From the NCBI GenBank assembly GCA_046704085.1, contig JBJKSJ010000200.1, positions 1-5,621 of the forward strand: DNA of 5,621 nt, given 5' to 3'. The notes under the pieces are model-generated. The model saw only the letters and a program-made list of their open reading frames with translations, was not told where the DNA came from and searched no databases. Shown here in pieces: positions 1 through 4,950 of this stretch (position 1 is its first letter; every line of letters begins with the position of its first letter). Position numbers and translations under genes: made by a program. This stretch comes from DATBHW01 sp046704085. Its GTDB lineage: Bacteria; Chloroflexota; Ktedonobacteria; Ktedonobacterales; DATBGS01.

Positions 1-189
1 GCGGGGGAAGTGGTCATTGAAACCCCGCAGCCGATGGATGTGACGCTCGACGGCGAGCTGCGCGGACGGACGCCCATTCACGTTCTCTCAGCCCCACACG
101 CCCTCAGGGTCATCGTGCCCCAGGAAAGCACAGCAGCGCAGAGTGGAGGAGCAGGTGGCAGACGAATTGCTCGAAATCTTCGCCAGTGA
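1..189 (+). CDS. C-terminal end of a diacylglycerol-kinase-like lipid kinase (5' partial)
   Basis: Frame 1 is open from the first base to a TGA at 187-189, giving the last 62 residues of a protein that begins outside the window. The segment VTLDGELRGRTPIHVLSAPH followed by ALRVIVP resembles the C-terminal beta-sandwich of the YegS/BmrU/DgkB family, where a 'DGE...TP' turn and a final 'alrvivP' strand are usual. Family members phosphorylate diacylglycerol or related lipids at the cytoplasmic face of the membrane, using ATP. The catalytic N-terminal domain is not visible, so activity cannot be judged. After the conserved strand there is a tail of about 22 residues rich in Ser, Gly, Ala and Arg. 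The last 35 bases overlap the start of the downstream helicase in another frame, which suggests one transcript with coupled translation. The family call rests on a short stretch and could be wrong in detail. Confidence 0.65.
   Translation, partial: AGEVVIETPQPMDVTLDGELRGRTPIHVLSAPHALRVIVPQESTAAQSGGAGGRRIARNLRQ
145..150 (+). promoter_or_regulatory. Shine-Dalgarno site that decides the helicase start
   Basis: GGAGGA lies at 145-150, and GGAGG ends five bases before the GTG at 155-157. The earlier in-frame GTG at 143-145 has no purine-rich sequence upstream (the preceding bases are CAGCAGCGCAGA). The site lies inside the 3' end of the upstream lipid-kinase-like gene, consistent with re-initiation or coupled translation. 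Confidence 0.6.
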
Positions 190-2779
190 GTACCCCTTCA
201 GGCTCGATCCTTTTCAGCGCGAGGCGATTACCCATCTCGCCGAAAGCCGCTCGGTGCTGGTGGCCGCGCCCACCGGGACCGGGAAAACCGTCGTGGCGGA
301 ATTTGGCATCTGGCTGGCGCGCCAGCAGGGCAAGCGCGTGATCTATACCGCGCCGCTGAAGGCGCTCTCCAACCAGAAGTTCCGCGACCTGCGCGCCCGC
401 TATGGTCCGGAGATGGTCGGCCTCGTTACCGGCGACATTGTGGAGCGCAACCGGGCGCCCATCCTGGTGATGACGACAGAAATCTATCGCAACATGCTGC
501 TGGAGGAAGAGGCGCGCGACGAGTCTGGCGCGCAGAGCGAGCGCGCCGCAGAGGTGGGTGCAGGCGCAGACGAGTCCGGGCCTTTCACCGAAGAGGAAGC
601 CACATTTCCAGAGGAGCAGCAAACGGCCTATCGATTGAATCCCGAACTCAACGATGTTGCCTGCGTCATCTTCGACGAACTGCACTACCTGAGCGACCCG
701 GAGCGCGGGCCGGTCTGGGAAGAGGCCATCATCCACTCGCCCAAGCATGTGCTGCTCATCGGCCTGTCGGCCACCGTAAGCAATGCCGACGAACTGGCCC
801 TCTGGATCAGCCGCGTGCATCGGCCCATCAGCCTGGTGCTGCACACCGAGCGCGCCATCCCGCTGGATCATTACTACTATCTGGATGGCAAGCTGCATCT
901 GGTGATGAACGCTGAGGGCAAACGGGTGGAGCGATTCCCCAAGATTGGCGGCGAGGCCAAGCGCCGCCGGGATCGCGGCGAGTCCCGTGTCTATACCTTT
1001 GGCGGCGAGACCAGAGGGAGCAATGGCGCCAGAGGGCAGCGGCTTGCAGCGGACGCGAACGCGACGGCGCCAGCCGAAATCGCCGCGCCCGGCCAGCAGC
1101 CGCCAGCGTTCAGCAGCCCCAACCAGGAGCGCGAGGCGCCCGAACCAGGCGAACTTCTGAACGCCTTGCGCCAGGCCGATCTGCTGCCCTGCCTGTACTT
1201 TTTGCCGGGGCGGCGCATCGTCGAAGAGAGCGCCACGAGCGCCGCCGGGCAACTGCTGACCACGCCGGAAGAGGGCGAGCTACTACAAGACGAGGTGAGT
1301 ACCTGGCTGGAGGCGCTGCCAACCGAAGATCGCCAGCTAGAGCAGGTGCAGCGGCTCACCGCGCTGCTGCCGCGTGGGCTGGCCTACCACCACGCGGGAT
1401 TGCTGCCAGGGCTGAAGGTGCTGGTTGAGACGCTCTTCCAGCGCGGGCATCTGCGCGCCGTGTTTGCGACGGATACGCTGGCGCTGGGCATCAACATGCC
1501 CGCGCGCTCTGTCGTCGTGGGCAGCCTGAGCAAGTTCGATGGCACGGCCATGCGCCTGCTGACGCCGAATGAATATCAGCAACTTACCGGGCGCGCGGGC
1601 CGACGCGGCATGGACGAACGCGGGGCGGCGATCATCCCCTATTCTCCCTGGGAGCCTTTCGAGCAATCTTTTAAGGCGCTGACTGGCCCACTGCTGCCGG
1701 TGAACAGCGCCTTCACGATGCGCTATAACTCGGTTCTCAATCTCTGGCGCGGCGGCGACATCCGGCGCCTACGGCGCGACGCCGCCGCCAGCTTCCGTGA
1801 GTTCCAGCGTTATAGCCAGCGCCTGCTCTACGAAGAGCGGCTGGCGCGGCAGGAAGCGCAGCCCGCCGAGTCTGGCGCTGTAACCGCGCCTTCAGAGGCG
1901 GATGAATACACTCGCGCGAGTCGCCGCGCCCGGCGCGAGCGCCACAAGCCGCCCGCCGAGCGCGAGCGCCACCGGGCGCTCAGCCGGGCAGGCGCGGCTG
2001 AACTCAACGGTATCATCAGCATTCTGCGCTCGCTGAACTATATCGACCCCAACGACCAGCTTACCATCAAAGGGCGGCTGCTGCGCGGCATCTTTCACCC
2101 CGCCGGGATCATCTTCACTGAACTGATTCAGGCCATTCCGTTAGAGCAGCTTCACCCCTCAGAACTGGCCGAACTGGCAAGCTGGTTTGCCTTCGATGAT
2201 GACCGGCCTGTGCGCAACCGCGGCACGCTCTGGCGGCAGCTTGCCACGCTGCGCCGCGAGGTCTACCGGGTGATTGGCCGCGTACAGTTCAGGGAGATCG
2301 AACAGGGGCTGGAGGTCAGTCCTGGCATTAATGACGCCTTTCATGGCGTCGCCTTGCATTGGTGGCGCGGCGTTTCGCTGGCGGGTCTTCAGCGCCAGAT
2401 CGATCTGGCAGAAGGCGATCTGCTGGTGATCCTCAACCAGACTATCGATTTGCTTCAGCAGGTGCAAGCCTCGGTTGGGCAGGTGCTGGACGAGCGGCGC
2501 ATCTGGCAAACGGGCGAGGTGCAGAGTGACGCTGAGCAGGTCTATGCCGCGCAGATACAGGCGGCGCGCGAAAGCCTGGAACAGCTTCGCCCGCTGCTGG
2601 GCATGGCCGCCAGAGGGTTGATGCGCGGCATCGTCCTCCAGAGCCGCACGGTGCCGTCAATGGCCGCGCAGGTTGCTGACGAAAGCGTACCTTTAGATAT
2701 GGAAGAGGATGAGGACAAGCCCGACCTGCGCGCCGACATCCCGGAAGCCTATGGCGAGCCAAAAGACCGGCAAAAATAG
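155..2779 (+). CDS. Ski2-like DExH-box ATP-dependent helicase (HelY/Mtr4/DSHCT type)
   Basis: This is an 874-residue superfamily 2 helicase starting at GTG 155; a start at GTG 143 would add four residues. Using numbering from 143, the visible motifs are a Q-like LDPFQREAI (21-29), Walker A APTGTGKT (42-49), motif Ia TAPLKALSNQKF (69-80), TGD and MTTEIYRNML (97-119), motif II DELH (178-181), motif III SAT (209-211), YHHAGLLPG (415-423), motif V TDTLALGINMPAR (443-455) and motif VI QLTGRAGRRG (480-489). The region from about 620 to 820 fits a DSHCT helical C-terminal domain. The motif order and spacing resemble mycobacterial HelY and eukaryotic Ski2/Mtr4, proteins that unwind RNA or DNA with ATP; the substrate here is unknown. 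Unusual parts are an acidic insert at about 121-168 before DELH, a low-complexity linker at about 268-335, a basic Arg-rich stretch at 591-616 and an acidic C-terminal tail. All core motifs look intact. The gene overlaps the upstream lipid-kinase-like gene. Confidence 0.93.
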   Translation: MADELLEIFASEYPFRLDPFQREAITHLAESRSVLVAAPTGTGKTVVAEFGIWLARQQGKRVIYTAPLKALSNQKFRDLRARYGPEMVGLVTGDIVERNRAPILVMTTEIYRNMLLEEEARDESGAQSERAAEVGAGADESGPFTEEEATFPEEQQTAYRLNPELNDVACVIFDELHYLSDPERGPVWEEAIIHSPKHVLLIGLSATVSNADELALWISRVHRPISLVLHTERAIPLDHYYYLDGKLHLVMNAEGKRVERFPKIGGEAKRRRDRGESRVYTFGGETRGSNGARGQRLAADANATAPAEIAAPGQQPPAFSSPNQEREAPEPGELLNALRQADLLPCLYFLPGRRIVEESATSAAGQLLTTPEEGELLQDEVSTWLEALPTEDRQLEQVQRLTALLPRGLAYHHAGLLPGLKVLVETLFQRGHLRAVFATDTLALGINMPARSVVVGSLSKFDGTAMRLLTPNEYQQLTGRAGRRGMDERGAAIIPYSPWEPFEQSFKALTGPLLPVNSAFTMRYNSVLNLWRGGDIRRLRRDAAASFREFQRYSQRLLYEERLARQEAQPAESGAVTAPSEADEYTRASRRARRERHKPPAERERHRALSRAGAAELNGIISILRSLNYIDPNDQLTIKGRLLRGIFHPAGIIFTELIQAIPLEQLHPSELAELASWFAFDDDRPVRNRGTLWRQLATLRREVYRVIGRVQFREIEQGLEVSPGINDAFHGVALHWWRGVSLAGLQRQIDLAEGDLLVILNQTIDLLQQVQASVGQVLDERRIWQTGEVQSDAEQVYAAQIQAARESLEQLRPLLGMAARGLMRGIVLQSRTVPSMAAQVADESVPLDMEEDEDKPDLRADIPEAYGEPKDRQK

Positions 2780-2784
2780 CAAAT

Positions 2785-2800
2785 TGTGAACTGGTTCACA
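2785..2800. promoter_or_regulatory. Perfect CRP-type operator (TGTGA-N6-TCACA)
   Basis: The 16-base sequence TGTGAACTGGTTCACA is a perfect palindrome apart from its two-base centre (2792-2793). It matches exactly the classical cAMP receptor protein consensus TGTGA-N6-TCACA, which is also recognised by several CRP-like regulators outside Proteobacteria. Its centre lies 41.5 bases before the start site predicted from the TATAAT box at 2822, the geometry of a class II CRP-activated promoter. A GTGAACTGG copy recurs at 2809-2817. As RNA this would be a poor terminator, because the hairpin has a tight loop and no T-run follows. Binding by a CRP-family protein is inferred. Confidence 0.6.
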
Positions 2801-2834
2801 GTCAGAAAGTGAACTGGCTTGTATAATGCGAAAG
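2799..2834 (+). promoter_or_regulatory. Sigma70-like promoter with consensus -10 and weak -35
   Basis: TATAAT at 2822-2827 is a perfect -10 box. The best -35 at a 17-base spacing is CAGTCA (2799-2804), matching TTGACA at only three of six positions, and it touches the end of the CRP-type palindrome. A strong -10 with a poor -35 replaced by an activator site at -41.5 is the usual design of an activator-dependent promoter. The predicted start is G2834. It points away from the helicase towards the 3' end of the convergent hydrolase gene, so it does not serve either annotated gene as an mRNA promoter. Confidence 0.55.
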
Positions 2835-2936
2835 TAAGGCGCTTCTTTTCAGGAGCAGATTGGTCTCCCCCGGCCATCGTTCCTCACCATTGCGACCCCT
2901 GGGATTGTTGAGATGAGAGGCGCCTGCCCTACTTTC
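2834..2936 (+). ncRNA. Candidate structured small RNA behind the CRP-type promoter (unrecognised family)
   Basis: The segment starts at the predicted transcription start and closes on itself with a long stem. Bases 2831-2836 (AAAGTA) pair with 2930-2935 (TACTTT). Bases 2837-2847 then pair with 2915-2925, separated from the outer stem only by a four-base bulge (GCCC, 2926-2929). Two pairs in the inner stem, T2843-G2919 and T2847-G2915, are G-U on the + strand but would be A-C on the other strand, which favours transcription in the promoter's direction. Inside, GGAG/CTCC (2852-2855 with 2865-2868) and a second arm (2869-2873 with 2898-2903, 2877-2880 with 2892-2895) can form a three-way junction. 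Loops and tail are C-rich. It lacks the SRP RNA core motif and is shorter than typical 6S RNA. No clear T-run terminator follows, so the 3' end is uncertain. Confidence 0.4.
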
Positions 2937-2947
2937 CTCCCCGCCGA

Positions 2948-3586
2948 CTATCTCGCTGCCGTGAAATAGTGGACGACCGCCTGCTGAAGCTGCTCCAGGT
3001 GATCGGTGAGAAAGTGATCGGCTCCCGGAATCACCTCCAGATGCTTGGGTTCAGGAAGGGAGGCGAACCAGGCGCGCAGGTCGGCCTGCGGGCCATACTG
3101 ATCGAGCGCGCCCTGCACAATCAGCTTGGGCTTGTCGCAGTTTGCCAGGTCACGCGCTGGCAGCGACGCAACCGGCACGCCGACGCCCACCAGTTGGCGC
3201 ACGCGCTTCTCAGCGCAGGCCACGCGCAGCCCTGTCCACGCGCCAAACGAAAAGCCCGCCACGCAGAGCGGCACGCCAGGGAACTGGCGCTCAAGCTCAT
3301 CCAGCGCCGAGCGCACATCGTCCTGCTCGCCGCGCCCCTCAGCATAGCTGCCCGTACTCAGGCCCACGCCGCGAAAATTAAAGCGCAGCGTGGGCATGCC
3401 CACCATATTCAGCGCCTGCGCCAGCCGAAAGACGGTCTTGTTGTGCATCGTTCCGCCATAGAGCGGATGGGGATGGCAGACCACTGCCGCCATGCGCGGG
3501 GTGGTCTCAGCGTCCTCTGGCAACCGCAGCAGCCCTTCCAGCCGACCGTGCGGCGCGGGAATATCGATATGTTTCAATTGTGCCAT
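2948..3586 (-). CDS. Small alpha/beta hydrolase (predicted serine hydrolase)
   Basis: This 212-residue protein has the compact alpha/beta-hydrolase fold of the predicted-hydrolase group related to dienelactone hydrolase and COG2945. Visible hallmarks are CHPHPLYGGTMHNK (37-50), the strand and turn TLRFNFRGVGLSTG (66-79), the nucleophile elbow GFSFG (111-115, Ser113), a likely catalytic Asp162 in QGALDQYG and His191 in GADHF. The Ser-Asp-His triad is therefore complete and the enzyme is probably active on esters or peptides; the substrate cannot be read from sequence. There is no signal peptide or membrane segment, so it should be cytoplasmic. The ATG at 3586-3584 follows GGAGG (3597-3593) by six bases, which fixes the start. 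It is transcribed alone, convergent with the helicase and divergent from the zinc-ribbon gene. Its length is normal for the group. Confidence 0.88.
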   Translation of the reverse strand: MAQLKHIDIPAPHGRLEGLLRLPEDAETTPRMAAVVCHPHPLYGGTMHNKTVFRLAQALNMVGMPTLRFNFRGVGLSTGSYAEGRGEQDDVRSALDELERQFPGVPLCVAGFSFGAWTGLRVACAEKRVRQLVGVGVPVASLPARDLANCDKPKLIVQGALDQYGPQADLRAWFASLPEPKHLEVIPGADHFLTDHLEQLQQAVVHYFTAAR

Positions 3587-3596
3587 ATGCGCCCTC

Positions 3597-3633
3597 CGCT
3601 TTCAGTATATCTGTCCGAATGAATACGTGTCCA
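3597..3633 (-). promoter_or_regulatory. Promoter of the alpha/beta hydrolase gene
   Basis: Read on the - strand, TGGACA (3633-3628) matches the -35 consensus at five of six bases, and TATACT (3609-3604) matches the -10 at five of six, with an 18-base spacer. The predicted start is near 3597, leaving a leader of only about 11 bases. The Shine-Dalgarno GGAGG would then be the very first bases of the message. A start a few bases earlier is equally possible. Confidence 0.5.
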
Positions 3634-3637
3634 GAAG

Positions 3638-3653
3638 TGTGGAGCGGATCACA
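3638..3653. promoter_or_regulatory. CRP-like site in the divergent intergenic region
   Basis: TGTGG-AGCGGA-TCACA matches TGTGA-N6-TCACA at nine of ten conserved positions. The outer arms extend one more pair (G3637 with C3654). It lies four bases upstream of the hydrolase -35 box, centred at about -48.5 for that promoter, which is not a standard activating position. It is about -63.5 for the weak + strand TATACT box. A weaker relative, TGTTC-CATAGC-TCACA, sits 23 bases further at 3661-3676. Function is inferred and could be activation or repression in either direction. Confidence 0.35.
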
Positions 3654-3696
3654 CGCGCACTGTTCCATAGCTCACAGCGATATGCGCCCAGCGCGC

Positions 3697-3747
3697 TATA
3701 CTCATCGCGGGCCAGCACTGGTTTCCTGCTCGCGTTTGTAGTACACT
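3697..3747 (+). promoter_or_regulatory. Weak promoter candidates for the zinc-ribbon gene
   Basis: Two -10-like hexamers face the zinc-ribbon gene: TATACT at 3697-3702 (start near 3709) and TACACT at 3742-3747 (start near 3754). Neither has a convincing -35 at 16-18 bases. For the first, the degenerate CRP-like site at 3661-3676 would be centred at about -40.5, so activator dependence is possible. I cannot choose between them. Confidence 0.3.
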
Positions 3748-3816
3748 AGAGACAGCAAAGTTTCATGGACCCTGGCAGCGGGGAAGCTAGCAAAGCGGCC
3801 TGGTAAGGGGGTCGGC

Positions 3817-4830
3817 ATGGCGCAGTGCTATCAATGTGGGTCAAGTGTTGAACCCAACGACGGTTATTGTATGGAATGCGGGGCAGAGCATCCGGCGCGG
3901 CAGCCCTCAGCAGCCACCATCCGGGCAGTTGCGCCTGCTGCTTCTGGGATCAATCAGGCAGTACAGCTTGCTCAACCCACAATGCCCACCTGGCTCCCCG
4001 CCGAGATCACCCCCTCCTCCTGGCAGAAACCGCTCCTGCCTGCGCTGGCGCGCCCAGGTGATTCCGTTGCGCCGACGCGAACAGCCATCCCGGCCCAGGA
4101 AGCGGAGGGCGCGACCTGCCCCAGATGCCATTCCAGCCTGCCGCCAGGCGCGCGTTTTTGTGGCGATTGTGGCGAGCGTATGCCAGATGCCACTGGCGCT
4201 TCTCCGGCGCCAGCCAGCGGCCAGCCGGTCCGCCCTGTCGTTGCCATGCTGCCTGATCCTATCCCGCCGCTGACGATTGGCCCCACGCCAGGACCGGCGG
4301 CGCGACCACCGCAGCCAGTGCTGCCGCCTTTCCGCGCTTCTCCCTGGGCCGCGTCAGCCGCGCCGGAGGCCGAAGAGATGGATACCTCACTGACGGCGTT
4401 GCCCAGCGGACAGATCGCGCCCGCGCCACCGTCGGGCCAGATCGTCCCCAGGAATCCAGGCGTTCCCGCTGGCGGGGCAGCCTCAGCCAATCCAGCGAGG
4501 CCAGCCGTCAGCGGCATGGCGCCGCCGACCTGGGCGCCAGGGCAAATCCAGGAGCCGGGCATGGTCGGCTCCTTCCAGCCTCCATTCGCGCCGACGCAAG
4601 GGCCGGGCATGGCCGCCCCGTTCCAGCCGCCTTTTGCTCCCCAACCAGCCGCCAGAAACGCGGCCCCATCCCAGGCTCCTTTCTTGCAGGCAATGGCCTC
4701 CATCCCCCCGGTGGGCGTCGGGCGCCGACCCTACCCCAGAAGCCAGGTCATCGCCATGCTTGTCGCCGCGCTCGTGACGGTGATGGCTGGCCTTGGCGGG
4801 ATACTCGTCCTGCTCCTGGGGCGCCATTAG
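3817..4830 (+). CDS. Tail-anchored double zinc-ribbon protein with proline-rich linker
   Basis: This 337-residue protein is of unknown function. Two treble-clef-like zinc ribbons are visible: CYQCG...CMECG with Cys4, 7, 18 and 21, and CPRCH...CGDCG with Cys101, 104, 115 and 118. Both are complete four-cysteine sites. Residues 28-98 and 122-305 are low-complexity Pro/Ala/Gly-rich linker, probably disordered. The linker includes a 9-residue tandem motif PSGQI[AV]P (196-213) and a 16-residue tandem motif PGM..(F)QPPFAP (247-278). A single hydrophobic segment at 310-334 ends three residues before the C-terminus and follows a basic stretch (GRRPYPR), so the ribbons should face the cytoplasm. There is no signal peptide. 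ATG 3817 follows AAGGGG (3805-3810) by six bases. Such proteins often act as adaptors or scaffolds, but nothing here shows a partner. It appears monocistronic, with its own promoter region and a separate promoter before hutU. Confidence 0.85.
   Translation: MAQCYQCGSSVEPNDGYCMECGAEHPARQPSAATIRAVAPAASGINQAVQLAQPTMPTWLPAEITPSSWQKPLLPALARPGDSVAPTRTAIPAQEAEGATCPRCHSSLPPGARFCGDCGERMPDATGASPAPASGQPVRPVVAMLPDPIPPLTIGPTPGPAARPPQPVLPPFRASPWAASAAPEAEEMDTSLTALPSGQIAPAPPSGQIVPRNPGVPAGGAASANPARPAVSGMAPPTWAPGQIQEPGMVGSFQPPFAPTQGPGMAAPFQPPFAPQPAARNAAPSQAPFLQAMASIPPVGVGRRPYPRSQVIAMLVAALVTVMAGLGGILVLLLGRH
4555..4650 (+). repeat. Two 48-base imperfect tandem repeats inside the zinc-ribbon gene
   Basis: Units 4555-4602 and 4603-4650 each encode 16 residues beginning PGM and containing FQPPFAP. 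They keep the reading frame and extend the proline-rich linker just before the membrane anchor. A shorter in-frame tandem repeat of 27 bases (PSGQI[AV]P units) lies at 4402-4455. The third-position differences between units suggest old rather than recent duplication. Confidence 0.7.
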
Positions 4831-4873
4831 CGCCAGAGAGGCTTGTTTCATTTTTCGCCTTGAAGCCTCGGCG
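4820..4873 (+). other. Overlapping hairpins at the end of the zinc-ribbon gene, possible weak terminator
   Basis: GGCGC (4820-4824) pairs with GCGCC (4830-4834) around a five-base loop that contains most of the stop codon. A T-rich stretch lies about ten bases later (4843-4855). A second, larger hairpin uses the same CGCC (4831-4834) with GGCG (4870-4873), plus GAGGCTT (4838-4844) with AAGCCTC (4863-4869). The two share bases and cannot form together. Neither has a T-run immediately after its stem, so the terminator role is only suggested. Confidence 0.3.
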
Positions 4874-4895
4874 CAGGGATGCTATTGTTAGAAAC
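4860..4895 (+). promoter_or_regulatory. Probable promoter of hutU
   Basis: TTGAAG (4860-4865) and TATTGT (4883-4888) each match the sigma70 consensus at four of six positions, with the ideal 17-base spacer. The predicted start is near 4895, giving a leader of about 56 bases. The -35 overlaps the 3' arm of the larger hairpin at 4831-4873. I saw no clear HutP or HutC operator in the leader. Confidence 0.4.
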
Positions 4896-4950
4896 ACCAT
4901 TGCGAGTTTGTAACCCCTACTTTACCCCTCGTGAGCGAAAGGACGATCCT

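Noticed and set aside
110..1252. Long - strand open frame of 380 codons opposite the helicase
   Set aside because: It lies wholly antisense to well-conserved helicase motifs, its product is rich in Arg/Ala/Gly with no recognisable domain, and long antisense frames are expected in GC-rich genes.
2785..2800. Palindrome as the helicase's intrinsic terminator
   Set aside because: The stem would have a very short loop and no following T-run; the exact CRP consensus and its position relative to TATAAT fit an operator better.
2834..2936. SRP RNA (4.5S) or RNase P RNA
   Set aside because: The conserved SRP helix 8 core (GGAAG...AGCAG) is absent. On the - strand GAGGAAAGT resembles an RNase P element by chance, but the region is far too short and lacks the partner element.
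2914..2970. 18-codon ORF on the + strand inside the candidate RNA region
   Set aside because: It has no credible ribosome-binding site, runs into the antisense end of the hydrolase, and its start lies within the predicted closing stem.
2969..3622. + strand open frame of 217 codons opposite the hydrolase
   Set aside because: The hydrolase on the - strand has a complete catalytic motif set and a good ribosome-binding site; this frame is its antisense shadow.
4402..4650. Repeats as a CRISPR array or mobile element remnant
   Set aside because: The repeats are in frame, directly tandem, and encode proline-rich linker units; there are no spacers, terminal inverted repeats or target duplications.
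3972..4703. - strand open frame of 243 codons opposite the zinc-ribbon gene
   Set aside because: Its Gly/Ala-rich product mirrors the proline/alanine codons of the sense strand, and it has no domain or ribosome-binding support.
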